The position numbers and the translations under genes are program-made. Shown here one piece after another: positions 1 to 5,671 of a stretch of 5,671 nt of DNA. The notes below the pieces were generated by a model, which saw only the letters and a list, made by a program, of their open reading frames with translations, ran no database searches and was not told the DNA's origin. Positions within the stretch are counted from its first letter, which is position 1. Each line of letters starts with the position of its first letter. The stretch comes from an uncultured Lachnospiraceae bacterium (GTDB lineage: Bacteria > Bacillota > Clostridia > Lachnospirales > Lachnospiraceae), in NCBI GenBank assembly GCA_947068385.1, contig CAMTBF010000259.1, positions 1 to 5,671 on the forward strand. Reading direction: 5' to 3'.

Positions 1-2507
1 TGGGCGGCCATGAGATTGTCCGCGCTGGAGGGCAGCGCCCCCCTCTGCAGCATGGCCACGCTCTCCTTGTCCGCGGCGCTGACCGCCTGCCGCTGCTCTT
101 CCAGCTGGGTCCTGTTGTATTCCCTGGTGGCCTCCGCATCGGACGACACATCTGTAATCACGTCGTTGGCCGCCTTGACCAGCGCCTCGGAGACGGCCTC
201 CGCATGGGCGCTGGCCGCCGGCTGGGCCGCCGGGGCCTCCGCAGGCGCTGCCGTCCGGACGGGCGCGGAACCCGCAGCCATCCGGGCCGCGGCCGCATTG
301 GCTGCCGTATCCTGGGCTGCCGCGGATTCCGGGGCTGCCTTCGTATCCCCAGAGGGCCTATGGCTGTCCGCCGTCTGCCGCTCCGCCTGGCCTCCGGCCT
401 CCTTCGTCTCCTGGAGCCGCGCCTCCAGCCTTGCCTCCTCTATGCCGGCAGCCGCCGCATTGGCCTCGCGGATCTCCCGCACGGTCTTATGGAAGGCCCT
501 GGAGATCTGGGAGGAAATGCTCTCCCCCTTGCGCATGACCTTGAGCCTCTCCCCGGTCTCATCCGACACCCGCATGTCCAGGGGCCTGTTCCTGCTGCTC
601 TGCAGCGCGGAGAGCAGATTGGAGAAGTGGATCTCCGTCTGGGAGTTCACCAAGGCGCCCACCGCGGCGCCCTCCGCCTTCTCCAGCTGGCGCACCAGGC
701 GGTAGATGCCGATATAGCTCTCCCGCTCCTCCGGCGTGATCTCATTGTTGCGCTCCAGGCCGTACAGGAAACGGCTGTAGCTGTCCGCCTCCTTCTTGTA
801 CTCCGGCGGCAGGGTCTTGAAATACTGCTCCAGCTCCCCGAAGCTCTTCTCCAGGGGATTGAAGCCGTCCCGGATCATCTTCAGCGTGGCCGCAGGGGTC
901 AGCTTCTCCAGGACGCCCTGCACCTGCCTGTCGGCCTCCCTGACGGCCTCCAGGTTGGGCAGGTTCATCTCCATCTGGTTGTAGCCCAGGATCCTCACCG
1001 CCCTGCGGTTCTCGTCCGTCAGCTCCACGCCCAAATCCTTCAGGATATGATCCACGCTGGCGAAAGCCTTGTCGATGCTGTCGCCCAAATCGCTCCTGGG
1101 CCCTGTCATCAGCTTCTCGTAGCTGGCCTGTGCCTTCTCATAGGCGGCCTGCATCGCCTTGCCCTCGTTATAGATGGCCTCCAGGGAAGCCGAGCCCTCT
1201 CCCTTGGCGAACATGCCCAGCACGTCCGCGGGGAGCCCCGGCAGCTGGCCCGCCACATTGCTGGCCTTCTGGTAGTTCTGGTACTTCTCCACGGCCATGT
1301 TGTCCCTGGGGAAATACTGGTTGGCAAGCTGGTACTCCGCCCGCTTCAGGGCCTCGATCAGCTCCACCATGGGCTCCGTGTCGATGGAGAAGCCGCTGCG
1401 CAGCAGCCGGACGTTCACCTCCGCGGACATCCGCAGGCGCACCTCCTCCAGCTGCCTCCTGGCGGTGATGTCCCCCACCGTGGCCTCCCAGAGCTCGCTG
1501 CTGTGGTAGAACTCGGAGATGGCCGCCGCCCTTTCGTACAGGTTCCCCCCGCTCTCCCCGAAGGAGGCATGGACGGGATCCTTGCCCTCCGCCACCGCGG
1601 CGGCAGCCGCCTTCGCGAACTTCTCCTCCGTCATGGGCAGCTCGATATCCTGCAGCGCCTCCAGCCTTTTCAAGTTCTCCGCCGTCAGGGGCAGGCCCTT
1701 GTCCAGCAGCCATGCGGCGTTCATGCGGCTCTTCTCGTTCACCTGGCCCACCGCCTGCTCTATGATCCGGTCGATCTGGCCCTGGAGGCCGCTTCCCTGG
1801 CCCCGGCCCGCGCTCTGGGCGTAGTACCCCTGCACGTCCTCCGCGTAGAACCTGGCCGAATTCCCGCCTCTGTCCGCGCCGCTGCTCTGGGCCAGATAGA
1901 GGTTCCAGATCTCCGCCTCCATCTCGTTGTCTATCAGGTAGCTGTAGGAGCCCTCCCCCAGAGGGGCCAGCTCCCCGTTCATGGCCCAGGCCCGGGACAC
2001 TGCCGCCAGGTTCTCCTTGGTCAGCGGCACGTCCGCCTCCCGGAAGCTGTCCACCACGGCTCTGGCCAGCACCTCGCTGCCCAGGGCCGCCGACAGTTTG
2101 CTTACGTCCATGTCGTCCGTGTAGCCCACGATATTCTTGCCCGCCCGGACCAGCTCCGCCTTGATCTTATCTACGATGGTCACGACCTCCTCCGGATCCA
2201 TCTCGCCCGGGTCGAAGCCCTCCTCCTGCATCCTGGCATAGTCTTCCTCGGACATGGTATGCGACATGACTGTCATATAGTCCCGCTGGACGCCCACGTC
2301 AACGCTGCCGGCCTCCTCCTGGAGCTCGATCAGGCTCTTGCCCTTATCCCCGGAGGCGGCCAGGATGCCGTCCTCCTGCCTGCCGAACATGTCGGCGAAG
2401 GCCGTCTGTCCCATTGCCGTGGCGGATGTCTGCTGGGCCTCGCGGTTTTGCTCCGCCCGTCTGCGCTCCGCCTCCTTGATTGCCTGTTCGCTGAATGATA
2501 TCTTCAA
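1..2507 (-). CDS. Large DUF6240-like repeat protein, N-terminal 835 residues; C-terminus outside window
   Basis: One uninterrupted minus-strand frame of 835 codons runs from a TTG at 2507 off the left edge, so the end of the protein is missing. TTG is chosen because AGGAG sits eight bases upstream, no ATG occurs between it and the in-frame upstream TAA (2585-2583), and the first in-frame ATG is codon 32 without a comparable site. The protein begins Met-Lys-Ile-Ser-Phe-Ser-Glu, has no signal peptide or membrane segment, is rich in Glu, Ala and Leu and looks mostly helical. It contains no cysteine. A motif of the form Leu-x-x-Gly-x-Pro-Leu-Thr-x-Glu-Asn-Leu recurs around residues 155, 267, 489 and 819. 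An Ala/Pro-rich, probably flexible linker covers about 720-770. Segments such as VTIVDKIKAEL (109-119), ILGYNQMEM (506-514) and MIRDGFNPLEKSF (544-556) resemble what I recall of the DUF6240 family of Lachnospiraceae. That assignment is from memory and moderate. Function is unknown; a link to flagellar genes is only a weak recollection. Confidence 0.85.
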   Translation of the reverse strand, partial: MKISFSEQAIKEAERRRAEQNREAQQTSATAMGQTAFADMFGRQEDGILAASGDKGKSLIELQEEAGSVDVGVQRDYMTVMSHTMSEEDYARMQEEGFDPGEMDPEEVVTIVDKIKAELVRAGKNIVGYTDDMDVSKLSAALGSEVLARAVVDSFREADVPLTKENLAAVSRAWAMNGELAPLGEGSYSYLIDNEMEAEIWNLYLAQSSGADRGGNSARFYAEDVQGYYAQSAGRGQGSGLQGQIDRIIEQAVGQVNEKSRMNAAWLLDKGLPLTAENLKRLEALQDIELPMTEEKFAKAAAAAVAEGKDPVHASFGESGGNLYERAAAISEFYHSSELWEATVGDITARRQLEEVRLRMSAEVNVRLLRSGFSIDTEPMVELIEALKRAEYQLANQYFPRDNMAVEKYQNYQKASNVAGQLPGLPADVLGMFAKGEGSASLEAIYNEGKAMQAAYEKAQASYEKLMTGPRSDLGDSIDKAFASVDHILKDLGVELTDENRRAVRILGYNQMEMNLPNLEAVREADRQVQGVLEKLTPAATLKMIRDGFNPLEKSFGELEQYFKTLPPEYKKEADSYSRFLYGLERNNEITPEERESYIGIYRLVRQLEKAEGAAVGALVNSQTEIHFSNLLSALQSSRNRPLDMRVSDETGERLKVMRKGESISSQISRAFHKTVREIREANAAAAGIEEARLEARLQETKEAGGQAERQTADSHRPSGDTKAAPESAAAQDTAANAAAARMAAGSAPVRTAAPAEAPAAQPAASAHAEAVSEALVKAANDVITDVSSDAEATREYNRTQLEEQRQAVSAADKESVAMLQRGALPSSADNLMAA
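198..350 (-). other. Ala/Pro-rich linker inside the DUF6240-like protein
   Basis: Codons 720-770 encode a segment dominated by alanine with scattered Pro, Ser, Thr and Gln and few large hydrophobic residues. It separates the helical N-terminal part (about 1-700) from a second segment that starts near residue 770 and again carries the recurring motif. It is most likely a flexible inter-domain linker. The coding frame is intact through it. Confidence 0.65.
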
Positions 2508-2515
2508 AATCGTAT

Positions 2516-2520
2516 CTCCT
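2516..2520 (-). promoter_or_regulatory. Ribosome binding site that decides the TTG start
   Basis: AGGAG at 2520-2516 is followed by eight bases and then TTG at 2507. It is the only good ribosome binding site near the beginning of the frame, and no ATG lies between the in-frame upstream TAA at 2585-2583 and this point, so a TTG start is the best reading. Confidence 0.75.
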
Positions 2521-2551
2521 ATCGGAAAAATAGTTGTATGTAAAAATGGAA

Positions 2552-2584
2552 AAAGAGCAGGCGCATCCCCTGCACCTGCTCTTT
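2552..2584 (-). terminator. Intrinsic (Rho-independent) terminator after glgB
   Basis: Read on the minus strand, 2584-2571 (AAAGAGCAGGTGCA) pairs with 2565-2552 (TGCGCCTGCTCTTT) in a 14-bp stem with a single G-U wobble and a five-base GGGGA loop. The 3' arm ends in T bases that continue to 2550, followed by CCA and a second run of five T at 2546-2542. It begins about 40 bases after the glgB stop. On the plus strand the hairpin is followed by the weaker TTTATTTCGG, but no plus-strand gene needs it. It should end the unit containing the AAA+-like gene and glgB. Confidence 0.92.
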
Positions 2585-2624
2585 ATTTCGGTAAAATCAT
2601 GGAAAACCTTTAGCTGCCCCGGCA

Positions 2625-4631
2625 TTAAAACACGAATACCGCCGCCCCGTAGGGAGGGAGGTCTATGCAGATGGAGTAGTCCTTGTTGTGGCAGGGAACC
2701 TTTTCCACCGAGACCTCCTTCTGCACCTCATTGCCCCAGCCGCCGAAGCGCGCCTCGTCGCTGTTGAGCAGCAGCTTATATTTCTTCCTGGTGGAGGCAG
2801 AGGGCACCGGCACCCTGTACCCCTCCCGCTTCACCGGGGTCATGTTCAGCACGAACAGCAGGTTCTGCGTGCCCTTGGAGGACTTGCGCACAAAGGAATA
2901 GACGCTGTTCTCCGCATCGTCCGCGTTCATCCACTCAAAGCCGGCCCAGCTGTCGTCCGCCTCATAGAGGGCGGGGTACTTGCGGTACAGCTTCAAAAGC
3001 TCCTTCACGTAGGTCTGCAGCCCCTGGTTCTCCTCTTCCTGCAGGAGGAACCAGTCCAGCTCCCGCTCCTCGCTCCACTCCCGCTCCTGGCCGAAGTCCT
3101 GCCCCATGAACAGGAGCTTCTTGCCGCAGTGGCCGAACATATAGGTATAGCCCGTCCGCAGGTTGGCGTATTTGTCCTTCTTGTAGCCCGGCATCTTGTT
3201 CACCATGGAGCATTTCAGGTGCACTACCTCATCGTGGGACAGGGGCAGTATGTATTTCTCATATTCATTGTAGCTCATGGCGAAGGTCATGGCGTAGTGG
3301 TTGCCCTTCCGGTACAGGGGATCCAGCTTCATGTACTCGCAGAAGTCGTGCATCCAGCCCATGTTCCACTTGAAGGAGAAGCCAAGCCCCTCCCCGCCGA
3401 TGTCGCCGGACACGTTGGGCCAGGCGGTGGACTCCTCGGCGATGGTGATGAAGCCGGGGTAGGTCCCGCGCACCACGGAGTTGAGGTGCTTGAAGAACTC
3501 GATGGCCTCCAGGTTCTGGTTGCCGCCGTATTTGTTGGGCACCCACTGGCCGTCCTTTTTGCCGTAATCCAGATAAAGCATGGACGCTACGGCGTCTACC
3601 CGGATGCCGTCTATATGGAACTCCCGCAGCCAGAACAGCACATTGGCGATCAGGAAATTCTTCACCTCGGGCTTGCCGTAGTTGAAGATCTTGGTCCCCC
3701 AGTCCGGGTGGGAGCCCAGGCGGGGATCCGGATGCTCGAAGATGCACTCTCCGTCGAATTCCGCCAGGCCATGGGCATCCGTGGCGAAATGGGCGGGCAC
3801 CCAGTCCAGGATCACGCCCACGCCCATCTTATGGAGCTTGTCCACCAGATACATGAAATCCTTCGGCGCTCCGTACCGGGAGGTGGGCGCGTAGTAGCCC
3901 GTCACCTGGTAGCCCCAGGAGCCGTCGAAGGGATGCTCCAGGATGCCCATCAGCTCCACATGGGTATATCTCATCTCTTTGAGATAGTCCGCAAGCTTGT
4001 CCGCGAACTCCCGATAATTGTAGAAGCCCTCACCGCCGCCAGGATGCTTCATGAAGGAGCCGATATGGCACTCGTAGATGGCCATGGGCTCCTTCTGCGC
4101 TTCTCTTCCGTCCCGGGCCTCCATCCACTTGGCGTCCCCCCAGGAATAGCCGTTCAGGTCCGTGACGATGGATGCCGTTCCGGGCCGGTACTCCGCGCTG
4201 TTGGCGAAGGGATCCGCCTTATATATCTTCCTGCCGTCCTTAGCGGTGATCAGGAACTTGTACAGCTCCCCTGTGGCCACCCCCGGGATGAAGAGCCCCC
4301 AGATGCCCACGGGCCCCAGCTTCTCCATGGGGTGCGCTTCCTCGTCCCAGCCGTTGAAGCTGCCGATCACATGCACTTCCCTCGCGTTCGGCGCCCAGAC
4401 GCCGAAATAGACGCCCTTCTTCTTCCTCTCCTCAGACACATGGGCCCCCAGCTTCTTGTAGATGTCGTAATGGGTCGCCTGGGAAAAGAGGTACTGGTCG
4501 GCCTCCGAGATGAAGACCTTCTCTGTCCCCGGAGCCTTTGCCGGTGCTTTGGCCGGCGCCTTCGCCTTTCCCGTTGTCTTTTTTGCTGTCTTTGCAGTTG
4601 CCTTTCCTGCCATTTCTATCCCACCTTTCAT
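2625..4631 (-). CDS. glgB: 1,4-alpha-glucan (glycogen) branching enzyme GlgB, GH13
   Basis: This cytoplasmic enzyme cuts an alpha-1,4 glucan chain and rejoins it through an alpha-1,6 bond, making the branches of glycogen. In the 668-residue product, a Lys/Ala/Pro-rich tail (about 8-37) precedes a CBM48 beta-sandwich (about 73-130, with FGVWAPNAREV and GSFNGWD), then the GH13 barrel (about 180-560) and a C-terminal beta domain (about 565-668). All conserved regions are intact: DWVPAHF at 276-282, nucleophile Asp346 in GIRVDAV, acid/base Glu399 in TIAEES, and His466-Asp467 in LSHDEVVH. Length fits the shorter bacterial GlgB type, which lacks the extra N1 domain. Two starts are plausible. The ATG at 4631 forms an ATGA overlap with the upstream stop and has AAAAGGA nine bases before it. 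The ATG at 4613 (Met7) has AAAGGTGGG just before it, which would otherwise encode Lys-Gly-Gly. I report the outer one without strong preference. The product call is secure. No promoter is apparent between it and the upstream gene, so it is probably co-transcribed. Confidence 0.97.
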   Translation of the reverse strand: MKGGIEMAGKATAKTAKKTTGKAKAPAKAPAKAPGTEKVFISEADQYLFSQATHYDIYKKLGAHVSEERKKKGVYFGVWAPNAREVHVIGSFNGWDEEAHPMEKLGPVGIWGLFIPGVATGELYKFLITAKDGRKIYKADPFANSAEYRPGTASIVTDLNGYSWGDAKWMEARDGREAQKEPMAIYECHIGSFMKHPGGGEGFYNYREFADKLADYLKEMRYTHVELMGILEHPFDGSWGYQVTGYYAPTSRYGAPKDFMYLVDKLHKMGVGVILDWVPAHFATDAHGLAEFDGECIFEHPDPRLGSHPDWGTKIFNYGKPEVKNFLIANVLFWLREFHIDGIRVDAVASMLYLDYGKKDGQWVPNKYGGNQNLEAIEFFKHLNSVVRGTYPGFITIAEESTAWPNVSGDIGGEGLGFSFKWNMGWMHDFCEYMKLDPLYRKGNHYAMTFAMSYNEYEKYILPLSHDEVVHLKCSMVNKMPGYKKDKYANLRTGYTYMFGHCGKKLLFMGQDFGQEREWSEERELDWFLLQEEENQGLQTYVKELLKLYRKYPALYEADDSWAGFEWMNADDAENSVYSFVRKSSKGTQNLLFVLNMTPVKREGYRVPVPSASTRKKYKLLLNSDEARFGGWGNEVQKEVSVEKVPCHNKDYSICIDLPPYGAAVFVF
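4530..4565 (-). repeat. Triple Ala-Lys-Ala-Pro repeat in the GlgB N-terminal tail
   Basis: Codons 23-34 of glgB encode the tetrapeptide Ala-Lys-Ala-Pro three times in tandem. The three 12-base units are GCGAAGGCGCCG, GCCAAAGCACCG and GCAAAGGCTCCG, which differ only at synonymous third positions. The repeat is therefore kept at protein level rather than being a fresh DNA duplication. It sits in a basic tail before the CBM48 domain. Confidence 0.8.
4620..4628 (-). promoter_or_regulatory. Candidate ribosome binding site for the second glgB start
   Basis: AAAGGTGGG lies six bases upstream of the ATG at 4613. It contains AGGTG, which pairs with the end of 16S rRNA at a spacing of eight bases. If used, it makes GlgB six residues shorter, starting Met-Ala-Gly-Lys, and turns the four-base overlap into a 14-base gap. 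Because its bases would encode Lys-Gly-Gly in the longer form, the longer form may be an over-extension. Confidence 0.5.
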
Positions 4632-5671
4632 GCAGCAAAATCCTTTTCGGTCAGTATGATCATATCTTCGTCGTCATATCGTTTCGCCAGGAGCACATCG
4701 AAGAAATGGGCCAGCGTCTTCCTGGATGCATGGCGTATGGCCTCGTCCACGATCTGCTTCACTTCCATCACCGTCACCACATGGTCTATGGTCTGCAGCT
4801 CCTCGATCCTGGTGTGCAGCGCCAGGATCCCCAGATTGTCGATGGAGAACTCCTTTTCCCGGGCATACTGCCTCCCGAAGGCCACCAGGGCGTCGTTGCT
4901 CAGCGCCTCCAGGTCGATGCGGGCCGTAAAATCGCCATACAGGTCCGGCGTGCCCAGGAACAGCTTCTTGATCGCCTTCCCCGTGTCCTCCAAGACCACG
5001 ATGATGCCGAAGCGCTCGTGCTGCAGCTGCCTGTGGAGCATGGCCGCCGTCTGGGTGCTCATGCCGGAGGCTTTCTGGATGATCAGCGCGCCGTTGCCCA
5101 GCTGCTCCAAGGTCTGGGCCACGTCCTTCTCGTTCAGCCCCTGGCCGGACACCTTGGCCACCTTGCCCGAGAAATTGCTGTCCATCATGCGCACTTCGCG
5201 CATGATGTTCTTGGCCAGCGACAGGGTGTCCATGCCCTCCTCGCCTGTGATGATAAGGTTCCCGGTATACGCGGCCATGCTGATGCCGTCCAGGGCCTTT
5301 ACCAGCTGCTCCCTGGAACGGCGGTTCTGGATGAACGGGGCGAAGAGCTCCTTCTCCTCGCGGGTCAGTCCCCTGACCTTCTCCTGGTCGCGCTCTATGG
5401 GCGGTTTGTCGTCTCCTTCTGTCCGTCTATCGGTCTTCCCTGCTTTCGGCCTGCCTGTCCGGGCGGGCTGCTCCCCCTCCCCGGCTTTCTCTATCTGTTC
5501 CTGGATTTCTTCTATCTCTCCGATGATATCGTCCGGCTCCCTGCCATCCGGCGCATCCTCTGCTCCGGCTTCCTCTATGTATTCCGGTTCATCCGCGTAT
5601 GCGGCCTCCTCTGCATATCCTTCCACATCAGGCCGCCCACTTCCCCGATCCGCATGCCCGTCAGAAACATC
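4628..5671 (-). CDS. Degenerate AAA+ (CbxX/SpoVK-like) domain protein, C-terminal part; N-terminus outside window
   Basis: The reading frame is open from the window edge to a TGA at 4630-4628, so the protein is N-terminally incomplete. A GTG at 5626 is in frame but has no convincing ribosome binding site, and the frame continues upstream of it for 15 codons. Numbering from that GTG (332 residues), residues 1-50 are Glu/Asp/Ala-rich, 50-85 are polar and charged (both probably disordered), and about 88-330 form one globular domain. That domain follows the order of CbxX/CfqX/SpoVK-type AAA+ proteins: LIITGEEGMDTL at the P-loop position (124-135), GALIIQKA at Walker B (179-186), a short strand GIIVVLED (207-214), TPDLYGDF where family members have a Pro-Gly-Leu-Arg-Ser-Arg-Phe type segment (226-233), then a helical lid. 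The catalytic residues expected at these places are absent, so ATP hydrolysis is unlikely. No cysteine, signal peptide or membrane segment is visible, pointing to the cytoplasm. Its stop overlaps the first ATG of glgB. I do not know a name for this protein; its biological role is unknown. Confidence 0.85.
   Translation of the reverse strand, partial: DVSDGHADRGSGRPDVEGYAEEAAYADEPEYIEEAGAEDAPDGREPDDIIGEIEEIQEQIEKAGEGEQPARTGRPKAGKTDRRTEGDDKPPIERDQEKVRGLTREEKELFAPFIQNRRSREQLVKALDGISMAAYTGNLIITGEEGMDTLSLAKNIMREVRMMDSNFSGKVAKVSGQGLNEKDVAQTLEQLGNGALIIQKASGMSTQTAAMLHRQLQHERFGIIVVLEDTGKAIKKLFLGTPDLYGDFTARIDLEALSNDALVAFGRQYAREKEFSIDNLGILALHTRIEELQTIDHVVTVMEVKQIVDEAIRHASRKTLAHFFDVLLAKRYDDEDMIILTEKDFAA
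4641..4647 (-). promoter_or_regulatory. Candidate ribosome binding site for the first glgB start (4631)
   Basis: AAAAGGA ends nine bases before the ATG at 4631 and lies inside the last codons of the upstream gene. It supports translation coupled to the end of that gene. It competes with the AAAGGTGGG site for deciding the glgB start. Confidence 0.45.

Noticed and set aside
204..2498. A 764-codon open frame on the plus strand, antisense to the DUF6240-like gene.
   Set aside because: It mirrors the GC-rich third positions of the minus-strand gene. Its product is a Leu/Arg/His/Gly-rich composition with no recognisable domain. The opposite frame has a good ribosome binding site and family-like sequence, so this is a shadow.
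2519..2526. TCCGATAG on the minus strand, resembling the -10 element of motility sigma factor (SigD/FliA) promoters (GCCGATAT).
   Set aside because: It overlaps the AGGAG ribosome binding site, so a transcript starting from it would lack that site, and the expected TAAA at the -35 position reads TTTT or similar. Attractive given the possible motility link, but probably chance.
2508..2624. Small RNA or riboswitch in the gap between glgB and the next gene.
   Set aside because: The only structure visible is the single terminator hairpin. The gap is 117 bases and has no further conserved aptamer-like elements that I can recognise.
2344..2625. A 93-codon minus-strand frame starting just after glgB and spanning the terminator.
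   Set aside because: It runs through the terminator hairpin and then out of frame through the beginning of the DUF6240-like gene; its sequence resembles no protein I know.
5624..5626. GTG at 5626 as the true start of the AAA+-like protein.
   Set aside because: The frame stays open to the window edge, the preceding bases lack a convincing ribosome binding site, and the sequence before and after it has the same low-complexity character. The start is probably outside the window.

Overview
The window looks like chromosomal DNA from a fairly GC-rich anaerobic Bacillota, most likely a Lachnospiraceae-type gut bacterium. This rests on Gram-positive style ribosome binding sites (AGGAG, AAGGA), a TTG start, an intrinsic terminator with a long stem, a clostridial-looking GlgB, and a large protein resembling the DUF6240 family, which I associate with Lachnospiraceae. 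The taxonomic call is an inference from memory of protein families, not from a search.

All real genes are on the minus strand, so the window reads right to left. (1) 5671-4628: the C-terminal part of a protein whose N-terminus lies outside the window. It has an acidic, probably disordered stretch followed by an AAA+-like domain of the CbxX/CfqX/SpoVK type whose nucleotide-binding and hydrolysis motifs all look ruined. (2) 4631-2625: glgB, a complete 1,4-alpha-glucan (glycogen) branching enzyme with all GH13 catalytic residues and an unusual Lys/Ala/Pro-rich N-terminal tail. Its first ATG overlaps the previous stop codon as ATGA, so the two genes are very likely one transcription unit. (3) 2584-2552: a strong intrinsic terminator that closes this unit. 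(4) 2507-1: the first 835 codons of a large, cysteine-free, mostly helical, repeat-containing DUF6240-like protein that starts at TTG and runs off the left edge.

The branching enzyme makes the alpha-1,6 branches of glycogen in the cytoplasm. No other glycogen gene is in view. The pseudo-ATPase is translationally linked to it, which suggests, but does not show, a scaffolding or regulatory role. The left-hand gene is behind a terminator and probably unrelated in function. The window contains no mobile element, CRISPR array, tRNA or rRNA that I can see. The most distinctive signal is the AAA+ fold that has lost its Walker A lysine, Walker B acidic pair and arginine-finger position and is coupled to glgB.
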